From Archivesica marissinica (Eukaryota > Mollusca > Bivalvia > Venerida > Vesicomyidae), in contig CM026402.1 in NCBI GenBank assembly GCA_014843695.1, positions 19,324,396-19,388,395 of the forward strand: a stretch of DNA of 64,000 nucleotides, given 5' to 3'. Positions 27,010 to 37,251 of the stretch are shown in pieces (within the stretch, counting starts at the first letter, position 1; every line of letters begins with the position of its first letter). Both the position numbers and the translations under genes were made by a program. The notes below the pieces were generated by a model, which was not told the origin of the DNA, made no database searches, and saw only the letters and a program-made list of their open reading frames with translations.

Positions 27010-28375
27010 CCGTGAATAGACATATTTTTAGATATATTTTTAAGTGTTTTTTATAAAACTATGTAAATAATTGTGGCAATTTATGCAAAGTATATTAGGG
27101 TAAGGACAGACACAGGGATCAGGGCCTTGAAGGCGTCCACTGTGTCTGCGGCATATATGGTGGGCGGTAGCATGTTCCACTGAGTGACGGCTCTAGGATA
27201 GAAAGAGTATTTGTACGAGTCTTTAGCTGCGTGTATGTGTTTGTAGGTATAGGTGTTACTGTGTCTGGTTCTGGGGTCTGAAGGAATAATTAGATTACAG
27301 GGTGGTTGAATGGCAACTACATGGTGGATGATCTTATAAAACATGATGAGTCTGGTACGGATTCTTCGAATTTCCAAGGTGAGGGTAGTGAGCATATCAG
27401 TTACAGAACTTGTATTGTGGTAGCGGTTGGATGTATAACGGGCTGCACGGCGTTGTACTTTCTCAATCTGACTAATTTGGCTTTTGGTATGTGGGTCCCA
27501 AACAGAAGAGGAGTATTCTAGTTTGGGTCTGATGAGGGCTTTATAAGCATGGTCTTTTACCTTGGTAGAGTTGATTTTTAATCCTAGTTACTGACTAGCT
27601 TTGCTTGTTAAGTTGTTATAGAGTTTATATGCTTATCCCATTTTAAGTTATTCTGTAAAGTGAGGCCTAAATATTTTGCATGTTCGACAATTTCAAGTGG
27701 GTGGTTGTGAAGTTTGTATGTAAATTTAACTTGGTTTCTTTTTTGTGTGACATTTAGAACATTACATTTATCAGGGTGAAAATGCATGAGCCAATCCTGC
27801 TCCCACCTACCAGCAGCTTCTAGGTCAGATTGTAAGAGTTTTGCATCAGATGTGTTGTTAATTTCTCTATATATAATGCTGTCATCTGCGAAAAGTCTAA
27901 GGGTACTATGATTGAGTTATTCCGGGAAGTCGTTTATATAGATAAGAAAGAGGATAGGCCCCATGACAGTGCCCTGGGGTACTCCGGATGTGACTGGTAC
28001 AGTGTCTGATGTTCCCCCTTCCAGGACAACTGTCTGGGTCCTATCTCTCAAGAAGTCAGATATCCAATGAAGAGCATTGCAATTGATACCGTAGAATTGT
28101 AGTTTGTAGAGGAGGTGACGGTGAGAAACTTTGTCAAATGCTTTCGCAAAATCCATAATGATGACATCGGTTAATAAAAAACCGTTTGAATATTTTTGTT
28201 GTTAGATTCCGTTAGGTTTTGGAGAAATGAAATTAGCTGTGATTCGCAGGAACGGGAAGATCGAAAGCCATGTTGTAGATCATAGGGGATATTATTGTTT
28301 TCCAGGTGTGACATTACATTACTTGAGATAATATGTTCGAGGCACCTTGCTCCCATAGTTCTATAAATAAGACCT
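27010..28375 (-). pseudogene. 5'-truncated non-LTR retrotransposon (Jockey/CR1-like reverse transcriptase), broken
   Basis: Pieces of one reverse transcriptase occur in order on the - strand. 28171-28356 has LEHIISSNVMSHLENNN and LQHGFRSSRSCESQLISF. 27917-28156 has [18 protein letters not shown] and [20 protein letters not shown]. Around 27884-27901 is the catalytic FADD box, followed by LEAAGRWEQDWLMHFHPDKC. 27081-27395 has the C-terminal block with YKYSFYPRAVTQWNMLPP. These match the fingers, palm and thumb order of Jockey/CR1/L2-type elements. There is a frame break near 28160 and others near 27600. No endonuclease domain is present. It is a dead copy in the region upstream of PLPP. Confidence 0.85.
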
Positions 28376-28831
28376 CTACATTATTTTTTCCCCCTGTTAT
28401 TCACGAGACGTTATAAACTGTGTAGAATTCAAACAATGGTATGTGTGTTGATATTGTTATCATATTTAATTTATAAAAAACGACTTTTTAGAATATAAAA
28501 TATGCTACGCGTAATTGAGGTTTAGCGTTTAGACTTTGAAAAATGCCTGGATAGTAAAATGTCACATTTTTCAAGTCTAAATATTTGGACTACTTGCTCC
28601 CAGTATTCTGGATTGATGTCACCAGTTTTCACCTAACTGGAAATTGCCTATTGCTCGAGTATAAGTATGTAAACAACAGTTCTTTTTAACAAAACAATAT
28701 AAATAAGGAACACTAACTTTAATAACAGGTTTAGTGTATCATTTTCACTCAAAATTCATTTGTTGGTCAAAATGGTGTCAATATACTGTATCTACAACAG
28801 TGTAGTGTATTTCGGCGTGGGTAGAACATCG

Positions 28832-28877
28832 GCCCGGCTAGCTCAGTTCAGGGGGTGTTTGAGTCCCACGTCGGGTC
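28832..28877 (+). pseudogene. tRNA-Lys-like pseudogene with the middle deleted
   Basis: GCCCGGCTAGCTCAGT is the 5' acceptor and D-arm start typical of animal tRNA-Lys. It is joined directly to CAGGGGGTGTTTGAGTCCCA and CGTCGGGTC, which match its variable loop, T arm and 3' acceptor side. About 27 nt that would hold the rest of the D arm and the anticodon arm are missing, so it cannot be a working tRNA. Confidence 0.65.
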
Positions 28878-28920
28878 ACTAACTTTTCCGCTCTTTCTTT
28901 GCTTGGTCACTTTAACAATA

Positions 28921-29138
28921 ACAGGAAGTCGTGATAGCGCATTGGATGTGCGTTCACTTCAGGTGCGAAAGGTCCGGAGATCGAGCCCCGCTGGAGCCGT
29001 TACGATTGTGCCCTTAGGCAAGGCATTTAAATTCCACGTTGCCTCTTCCTCGTGGCGATGAATGAGGTCTCGAGAGTGATTAATATAAGTTGACATAACT
29101 TGTTTCGCAATCGAGCTAAAATAAATTTGTATAAACTA
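28921..29138 (+). mobile_element. tRNA-derived SINE, family B
   Basis: Head GTCGTGATAGCGCATTGG, B-box-like GATCGAGCCCCGC, then CCCTTAGGCAAGGCATTTAA and the tail GAGTGATTAATATAAGTTG ... AAATAAATTTGTATAAACT. It lies about 300 nt upstream of the PLPP start codon. A degenerate second copy with GTTCGATCCCGG follows at 29153-29252. Confidence 0.75.
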
Positions 29139-29448
29139 AACACTAACATTTAAGCAGTGGTAGTACGTTCTTAAAAGATGTAGAGTTCGATCCCGGTTGG
29201 TGCCGTTACTATTGTGCCTTCATGGTGTTTTGCTAAAAAATAAATTTGTATACATGTACACTATTAAATGAAACATTTGATTTCACACATTCAAATCTCT
29301 ATTTTAATCAGCCTTTTATTCTTGTTTTATTAAACAGATGGTTCTTTGTTTAATTTTCACTATGAAATAATCTTGTGAAAATATTTCTGCAGCTATAGTT
29401 TTCAGGTGTGGCAATATTCCTATGAATTCAAGATAACAGAAGAAAATA

Positions 29449-29521
29449 ATGAAACCTCTACAAGATCAGAAGGGAGCTATTTTGAAGCGAATTATCTCTG
29501 ATGTCATCATCATTGGTGCAG
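29449..29521 (+). CDS. PLPP: PLPP coding exon 1 (start codon, first membrane segment)
   Basis: Encodes residues 1-24 (MKPLQDQKGAILKRIISDVI then IIGA) and the first base of codon 25. The ATG has A at -3, and an in-frame TAA lies 15 nt upstream, so this is the first possible start in frame. The donor is G|GTAACC at 29522. The first base joins GT of exon 2 to make Gly25. A short basic N-terminus followed by a hydrophobic run fits the cytosolic N-terminus and first span of an LPP. A possible acceptor TTTTCAG at 29399-29405 suggests that this exon carries about 43 nt of 5' UTR and that an untranslated exon may lie upstream. No promoter is recognisable. Confidence 0.8.
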
Positions 29522-29666
29522 GTAACCATAGCGATGGAACATTCGCTCCAGAAATTTGTTGGGAAATCCTCTTGTAGGCCTGGGTGGAAATATTTGTCTT
29601 TCATATACATCGTATACGTATGCTCCCATATTAACTATGTTAATATTTGTTGGAGCCTCCGTGGTT

Positions 29667-29904
29667 GATATGGATGCTGTGTCTGAGGAGTCCTACCACA
29701 ACCACAATGGTTTCATCTTCTCTCTCCCTCATGGCGATACATTCCATCATGAATGATGCCTCGAGAGATGTTAGTCTAAAGTTGTGATATGGATGCTGTG
29801 TCTGAGGAGTCCTACCACAACCACAATGGTTTCATCTTCTCTCTCCCTCATGGCGATACATTCCATCATGAATGATGCCTCAAGTGTTGTTAGTCTAAAG
29901 TTGT
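29667..29904 (+). repeat. 119-bp tandem duplication, two copies, in PLPP intron 1
   Basis: The unit starts GATATGGATGCTGTGTCTGA and ends TTAGTCTAAAGTTGT; the second copy is offset by 119 bp. Each copy contains CTCTCTCCCTCATGGCGAT and CATCATGAATGATGCCTCGA, related to the inner part of SINE family B. Confidence 0.85.
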
Positions 29905-30102
29905 GAAGAATATTTGTTTAACTAATTTACAAGATTCAATATTTTATTAAGTAACACGTAAACACACAATTTTTCTAGTTACATGATCAAATATATTAAC
30001 ATATAAGTTATCAACATGACTAACATGTTTTTAAGATACTATATACAATATAACATGACATCGATTGTACATATAAGTAATATGCTATATAGACAATACA
30101 TA

Positions 30103-30390
30103 CAGACGGATCTGTAGTCCAGTGGTAACACGCTGGACTGGTAATCCAGGGATAGCAGGTTCGATTCCCCGTCTGACCCTAATAAAATTAACAGTCTTTC
30201 AGATGGGACATTAAACCGAGGTCTCGTGTCAGTGCTTTACACCGTGCACATAAAAGAACCAGAGGAGATTCTGGAATTGGTCTCTGTCTGTATCATGCAC
30301 TATCCTCCAAAATCTAAATTAACTAATCTCTTCAGGAGGTGTCGCTCATATGGGCAACCGGTATCGACGATAAATAAACGGTAAACACAC
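30103..30390 (+). mobile_element. tRNA-Thr-like SINE, family D
   Basis: The head folds as a tRNA: acceptor CAGACGG pairs perfectly with CCGTCTG. The anticodon stem is CTGGA/TCCAG with loop CTGGTAA (anticodon GGT), and the B box is GGTTCGATTCC. The body contains CAGTCTTTCAGATGGGACAT and ends CAACCGGTATCGACGATAAA. Confidence 0.8.
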
Positions 30391-30663
30391 AGACAAATAC
30401 AACATGCATGAGCATGGATGTATATTTACAAGATTCATAAAGTAGACAAATGCTTTATGCAATACTAATACGTCCAAATTGGTAGTATAGCACTAGATAG
30501 TTCCAAGAAAAGAATAGCCAGTTATATGTCGTAAATAATACGTAGTCATAGGCATGGAGGAGTACATACATGATAGTACGATTATTCCAAACTATTGACA
30601 ATGTTCTGTCATATGATAAATGATTCATATACATATTTACACAATTTAGTTTCAATGTTACAG

Positions 30664-30815
30664 GTGGTACTATCCTGTTGCTGTTTCGTGTGATGGGAGA
30701 TCCTTACAAGCGTGGTTTCTTCTGTGATGACGAGTCCTTGATGCATCCGTTTAAGGAGTCCACAGTAACCTCGTCTATGTTGTATGGGATAGGATTTCTA
30801 CTGGGAGCTCTTCTT
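30664..30815 (+). CDS. PLPP: PLPP coding exon 2
   Basis: Encodes residues 25-75, 152 nt, between acceptor TTACAG at 30663 and donor GTAAGT at 30816. It contains the family signature after the first span, GDPYKRGFFCDDESLMHPFK, which corresponds to the conserved F-x-R-G-F/V-F-C-x-D-E-S block of LPPs. This is followed by the start of the second membrane segment (residues about 59-75). It ends on a complete codon. Only 9 nt lie between the exon end and the TTAA that bounds a transposon inserted at 30825, so the donor has survived close to an insertion. In vertebrate PLPP1 the equivalent exon exists in two alternative versions. No second version was seen here. Confidence 0.92.
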
Positions 30816-30824
30816 GTAAGTTGT

Positions 30825-31341
30825 TTAACCCTTTGCTTCATAGAGATTTAGGTTAATATACTATTATATCTCCATACAAACGACAGCCATTTAGCTAGCA
30901 TGCAGTGGATAAGTAGTCGCCATATCTATCCCACCTCCATAGATATTTACTGTGACTACATGAGATTCTGGCCTTTATTATGAACATTGATTTGGCTACT
31001 ACATTGTCAATGTATGTCATATTGGTAATGGCATCAAGAGGTGCTTCTATAAGGGAAAGGGTTAATGTATGTCGTATTGGTAATGGCATCAAGAGGTGCT
31101 TCTATGAGAGAAAGGGTTAATGTATGTCGTATTGGTAATGGCATTAAGAGGTGCTTTTATGAGGGAAAGGGTTAATGTATGTCATATTGGTAATGGCATC
31201 AAGAGGTGCTTCTATGAGGGAAAGGGTTAATGTATGTCGTATTGGTAATGGCATCAAGAGGTGCTTCTATGAGGGGAAGGGTTAATGTATGTCGTATTGG
31301 TAATGGCGTCAATAGGTGCTTCTATGAGGGGAAGGGTTCAA
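30825..31341. mobile_element. Family M3 element, inverted, 9 nt after the PLPP exon 2 end
   Basis: TTAACCCTTTGCTTCATAGA, then the reverse of the unique part seen at 24220-24480 (GCATGCAGTGGATAAGTAGT). Then come about six copies of GTCGTATTGGTAATGGCATC plus AAGAGGTGCTTCTATGAGGG, ending GGGAAGGGTTCAA. It is the same element as at 23520-24499 in the opposite direction with a shorter array. Confidence 0.78.
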
Positions 31342-31418
31342 CTATATACATGTATTGTGGATTGGGAAATATTCATGGGAGTCATAATAAAAGAAAGGTA
31401 AAGTGTTTGTTTATTATA

Positions 31419-31660
31419 GTTTATTTTTAAAAACTTTATTTATTTTACGATTTTTAACAACTTATATTAATCACTCTTGTTGGCAAGGATGAAAGCGTAA
31501 TTTTGTTCATTCGTGTGGGAGGAAACCGGAGTACCCGTGGAAAACCCACCTGTCCAATCTGGCGACTACCGTACCATCTCACATACTTCCCGGTCCGAGG
31601 ATCGAACCCTGGTTGCATTGGTGAGAAGCGAGCACGCTAACCACTGCGCTAATCGGACAT
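31419..31660 (-). mobile_element. tRNA-derived SINE, family A
   Basis: Reverse copy in PLPP intron 2: tail AAACTTTATTTATTTTACG, reversed B box GAGGATCGAACCCTGG, head CTAACCACTGCGCTAATCGG. Confidence 0.8.
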
Positions 31661-31737
31661 TTATTATAGTATCACCCCTATTGAAAGGGCCAGCCACTAC
31701 TGACTTATGAGACACCTTTTATGGATATCAGTACTTT

Positions 31738-31860
31738 CCGAATCCTATGCTTGTAGGCATGTAGGCAATCGGTAACCATTATTTAACTAGCTGGCGGCTC
31801 ACCAACTGGCCATATCAGACCGAACTCCTGGTGAGGTTCGAACCATCGACCTCCCTATTG
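31738..31860 (-). mobile_element. tRNA-like SINE head, family G
   Basis: The reverse strand reads GAGGTCGATGGTTCGAACCT, a B box, then CACCAGGAGTTCGGTCTGA. Weak single copy in PLPP intron 2. Confidence 0.4.
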
Positions 31861-31984
31861 TTATATTTATGTTTTATATTAATATGTACGTGTATCACAA
31901 ATACATAAGATGTGGCTTCCATTTCCTAGTAATAGATGTTGTTGACTGGCAGTCACTTACCTTACAATGCATTGGGTTCAAACC

Positions 31985-32252
31985 TTATGATAGTCGGATT
32001 ATTTCATGTGAGGGTGGGTGTTCTCTGGGTACTCCAGTTTTCTCCCATGCAAATGACCACACATATGCTTTCATCCGAGCCAACGAGAGTGATTAATATA
32101 AGTTGTTGAAACTTACTTCGCAATCGTTGTAAAATAAATAAAGTTTAAACTAATTATATTTTAATCAATAATCTAAGAATGATTAAGTGATTAATATAAG
32201 TTGTTGAAGCTTGTTTCGCAAAACAATATTTATTGTAAAATAAATAAAGTGT
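31985..32252 (+). mobile_element. Family A SINE 3' part plus a second tail
   Basis: AGTCGGATTATTTCATGTGA, GGGTACTCCAGTTTTCTCCC and the tail to AAATAAATAAAGTTTAAAC at about 32150. A second tail (GATTAATATAAGTTGTTGAA) lies at 32190-32252. Confidence 0.65.
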
Positions 32253-32380
32253 AAGCTTTCAAGTAAGGAAACTAGAACACCATCATTAATAATATGTTGT
32301 AGAATGTACGGATCAGTAGTCCACTGGTTAACAAACCGTGTTTAGTCATTAGATATTGTAGATATTGCTGGATCCAATTA

Positions 32381-32646
32381 CAGGGAACATTCTAGAGGGC
32401 GATGTGGGCGAAATTGTCGCCCTAGGGACCCTGACTTCGCCCTCTGGGGGCCCCACTTCTCCCTAAAAAATTTTTTTGGTTTTTGCGATAACCCATTAAA
32501 AAGCACTCCTATTCAAATGTTGTATTTAATGGTTGTACTGTGCATTTTAACCATATTTTGCAGAATTATATTAAAGAACACCATTTATGGAAGCGATCAC
32601 GTGCTTTCTCACTTCTCACAAAAATTCTGACCTAGAATGAACCCTG
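32381..32646. mobile_element. Possible TIR element related to M5
   Basis: CAGGGAACATTCTAG at the left and CTAGAATGAACCCTG at the right are inverted with two mismatches. The interior is GC-rich then AT-rich. A fragment, GCACTTTCTCACTTCT, also occurs near 21957. Confidence 0.5.
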
Positions 32647-32837
32647 ATTATTACGCATATGTTTGTACATGTGAATACAAAACATGTGAATACAGAGCAA
32701 ACAGGCCGGGCCACAGGATCTAGCAACATTAGTTATAGCACATCCCATGTAACCAGGAATACTTCTGGAATTGGGGTTTGTTCTGTATCCTCCAAAAATA
32801 TATATGACTACTAATACACGTCTGGAGGCTTCGCCCC

Positions 32838-33356
32838 GAAGATTACTGGGGGTGAAGATTACCGGGGGTGAAGATTACCGGGGGTGAAGGTTACTGGGGT
32901 GAAGATTACTGGGGGTGAAGATTACTGGGGGTGGTTTGGGGGTGAAGATTCTGGGGGTGAAGATTACCGGGGGTGAAGGTTACTGGGGTGAAGATACTGG
33001 GGTGTGAACATTACCGGGGGTGAACATTACGGGGGTGAAGGTTACTGGGGTGAAGATTACTGGGGGTGAACATTACCGGGGGTGAAGATTACTGGGGGTG
33101 AAGATTACCGGGGGTGAAGGTTACTGGGGTTGAAGATTACGGGGTGAACATTACCGGGGGTGAACATTACCGGGGTGAAGGTTACTGGGTGAAGATTACT
33201 GGGGGTGAAGATTACTGGGGCGAAGATTAACAGGGGTGAAGATTAATGGGGGTGAAGATTAACAGGGGTGAAGATTACCGGGGTGAAGATTACCAGGGTG
33301 AAGATTAACAGGGGTGAAGATTAATGGGGTGAAGATTAATGGGGTGAAGATTAAAA
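32838..33356. repeat. 17-bp minisatellite, about 30 units, in PLPP intron 2
   Basis: Unit GGGGGTGAAGATTACTG with CCGG, AACA and AATG variants; G runs of three to five recur every 17 bp. Confidence 0.92.
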
Positions 33357-35343
33357 GAAATGCTTAGAAGAAAAAACTTGTTTCAGACTAACATGTTCAG
33401 TTTATACATGAAGTAAGACACATACCGTTACTATTTGATGCATAAAGTAAGACACATACCATTACTATTTTATGCATAAAGTAAGACACATACCGTTACT
33501 ATTTTATACATGAAGTAAGACACATACCGTTACTATTTTATACATGAAGTAAGACACATACCGTTACTATTTTATACATGAAGTAAGACACATACCGTTA
33601 CTATTTTATACATGAAGTAAGAAACATACCGTTACTATTTTATACATGAAGTAAGACACATACCATTACTATTTTATACATACATAAAGTAAGACACATA
33701 CCGTTACTATTTTATACATACATAAAGTAAGACACATACCGTTACTATTTTATACATGAAGTAAGACACATACCGTTACTATTTTATACATGAAGTAAGA
33801 CACATACCGTTACTATTTTATACATGAAGTAAGACACATACCATTACTATTTTATACATATAAGTAAGACACATACCATTACTATTTTATACATGAAGTA
33901 AGACACATACCGTTACTATTTTATACATACATAAAGTAAGACACATACCATTACTATTTTATACATGAAGTAAGACACATACCGTTACTATTTTATACAT
34001 GAAGTAAGACACATACCGTTACTATTTTATACATGAAGTAAGACACATACCGTTACTATTTTATACATGAAGTAAGACACATACCGTTACTATTTTATAC
34101 ATGAAGTAAGACACATACCATTACTATTTTATACATGAAGTAAGACACATACCGTTACTATTTTATACATGAAGTAAGACACATACCGTTACTATTTTAT
34201 ACATGAAGTAAGACACATACCATTACTATTTTATACATGAAGTAAGACACATACCGTTACTATTTTATACATGAAGTAAGACACATACCATTACTATTTT
34301 ATACATAAAGTAAGACACATACCATTACTATTTTATACATAAAGTAAGACACATACCATATCTATTTTATACATGAAGTAAGACACATACCGTTACTATT
34401 TTATACATACTAAAGTAAGACACATACCATTACTATTTTATACATACATGAAGTAAGACACATACCATTACTATTTTATACATGAAGTAAGACACATACC
34501 GTTACTATTTTATACATACATGAAGTAAGACACATACCATTACTATTTTATACATGAAGTAAGACACATACCGTTACTATTTTATACATGAAGTAAGACA
34601 CATACCGTTACTATTTTATGCATGAAGTAAGACACATACCGTTACTATTTTATACATGAAGTAAGACACATACCATTACTATTTTATACATGAAGTAAGA
34701 AACATACCATTACTATTTTATACATAAAGTAAGAAACATACCGTTACTATTTTATACATGAAGTAAGACACATACCATTACTATTTTATACATGAAGTAA
34801 GACACATACCATTACTATTTTATGCATGAAGGAAGACACATACCATTACTATTTTATGCATGAAGGAAGAAACATACCGTTACTATTTTATACATGAAGT
34901 AAGACACATACCGTTACTATTTTATACATGAAGTAAGACACATACCGTTACTATTTTATACATGAAGTAAGACACATACCGTTACTATTTTATACATGAA
35001 GTAAGACACATACCATTACTATTTTATACATACATAAAGTAAGACACATACCATTACTATTTTATACATACACAAAGTAAGACACATACCATTACTATTT
35101 TATGCATGAAGTAAGAAACATACCATTACTATTTTATACATGAGGTAAGACACATACCGTTACTATTTTATACATGAAGTAAGACACATACCATTACTAT
35201 TTTATACATGAAGTAAGACACATACCATTACTATTTTATACATGAAGTAAGACACATACCATTACTATTTTATACATAAAGTAAGACACATACCGTTACT
35301 ATTTTATACATGAAGCAAGACACATACCATTACTATTTATGCA

Positions 35344-35410
35344 TAGTGTTTTTTTTTGGTGTTTTTTTTTTTGGTGTTTTTTTTTGGTTTTTTTTGTGTG
35401 TTTTTTTTTC
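35344..35410. repeat. Poly-T/G interruption in the 34-bp array
   Basis: Runs of eight or more T separated by GGTG or GTGTG. A related shorter patch lies at 35744-35768. It does not resemble the array unit. Confidence 0.85.
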
Positions 35411-36251
35411 ATAAAGTAAGACACATACCATTACATTTTATACATGAAGGAAGACACATCCATTACTATTTTATGCATAAAGTAAGACACATACCGTTAC
35501 TATTTTATGCATAAAGTAAGACACATACCATTACTATTTTATACATGAAGTAAGACACATACCGTTACTATTTTATACATGAAGTAAGACACATACCATT
35601 ACTATTTTATACATGAAGTAAGACACATACTATTACTATTTTATACATGAAGTAAGACACATACCATTACTATTTTATGCATAAAGCAAGACACATACCA
35701 TTACTATTTTATACATAAAGCAAGACACATACCATTACTATTTTATGTGTGTTTTTTTTTTGGTGTTTCATTACTATTTTATACATGAAGTAAGACACAT
35801 ACCGTTACTATTTTATACATGAAGTAAGACACATACCATTACTATTTTATGCATAAAGTAAGACACATACCATTACTATTTTATACATGAAGTAAGACAC
35901 ATACCATTACTATTTTATACATGAAGTAAGACACATACCATTACTATTTTATGCATAAAGTAAGACACTTACCATTACTATTTTATACATGAAGTAAGAC
36001 ACATACCATTACTATTTTATGCATAAAGTAAGACACATACCATTACTATTTTATACATGAAGCAAGACAAATACCGTTACTATTTTATACATGAAGTAAG
36101 ACACATACCATTACTATTTTATGCATAAAGTAAGACACATACCATTACTATTTTATACATGAAGGAAGACACATACCATTACTATTTTATGCATAAAGTA
36201 AGACACATACCGTTACTATTTTATGCATAAAGTAAGACACATACCATTACT

Positions 36252-37251
36252 NNNNNNNNNNNNNNNNNNNNNNNNNNNNNNNNNNNNNNNNNNNNNNNNN
36301 NNNNNNNNNNNNNNNNNNNNNNNNNNNNNNNNNNNNNNNNNNNNNNNNNNNNNNNNNNNNNNNNNNNNNNNNNNNNNNNNNNNNNNNNNNNNNNNNNNNN
36401 NNNNNNNNNNNNNNNNNNNNNNNNNNNNNNNNNNNNNNNNNNNNNNNNNNNNNNNNNNNNNNNNNNNNNNNNNNNNNNNNNNNNNNNNNNNNNNNNNNNN
36501 NNNNNNNNNNNNNNNNNNNNNNNNNNNNNNNNNNNNNNNNNNNNNNNNNNNNNNNNNNNNNNNNNNNNNNNNNNNNNNNNNNNNNNNNNNNNNNNNNNNN
36601 NNNNNNNNNNNNNNNNNNNNNNNNNNNNNNNNNNNNNNNNNNNNNNNNNNNNNNNNNNNNNNNNNNNNNNNNNNNNNNNNNNNNNNNNNNNNNNNNNNNN
36701 NNNNNNNNNNNNNNNNNNNNNNNNNNNNNNNNNNNNNNNNNNNNNNNNNNNNNNNNNNNNNNNNNNNNNNNNNNNNNNNNNNNNNNNNNNNNNNNNNNNN
36801 NNNNNNNNNNNNNNNNNNNNNNNNNNNNNNNNNNNNNNNNNNNNNNNNNNNNNNNNNNNNNNNNNNNNNNNNNNNNNNNNNNNNNNNNNNNNNNNNNNNN
36901 NNNNNNNNNNNNNNNNNNNNNNNNNNNNNNNNNNNNNNNNNNNNNNNNNNNNNNNNNNNNNNNNNNNNNNNNNNNNNNNNNNNNNNNNNNNNNNNNNNNN
37001 NNNNNNNNNNNNNNNNNNNNNNNNNNNNNNNNNNNNNNNNNNNNNNNNNNNNNNNNNNNNNNNNNNNNNNNNNNNNNNNNNNNNNNNNNNNNNNNNNNNN
37101 NNNNNNNNNNNNNNNNNNNNNNNNNNNNNNNNNNNNNNNNNNNNNNNNNNNNNNNNNNNNNNNNNNNNNNNNNNNNNNNNNNNNNNNNNNNNNNNNNNNN
37201 NNNNNNNNNNNNNNNNNNNNNNNNNNNNNNNNNNNNNNNNNNNNNNNNNNN
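36252..37251. other. Assembly gap of exactly 1000 N in the 34-bp array
   Basis: Placeholder-size gap with array units on both sides, so the true length of intron 2 is unknown. Confidence 0.98.

Noticed and set aside
29556..29756. 66-codon frame as an extra PLPP exon
   Set aside because: It lies in intron 1 and overlaps the 119-bp duplication and SINE-like sequence, and exon 1 joins exon 2 in perfect phase without it.
30103..30178. Functional tRNA-Thr gene
   Set aside because: The cloverleaf is good, but the sequence continues into a body shared with copies at 22291 and 61631, so it is a SINE head.
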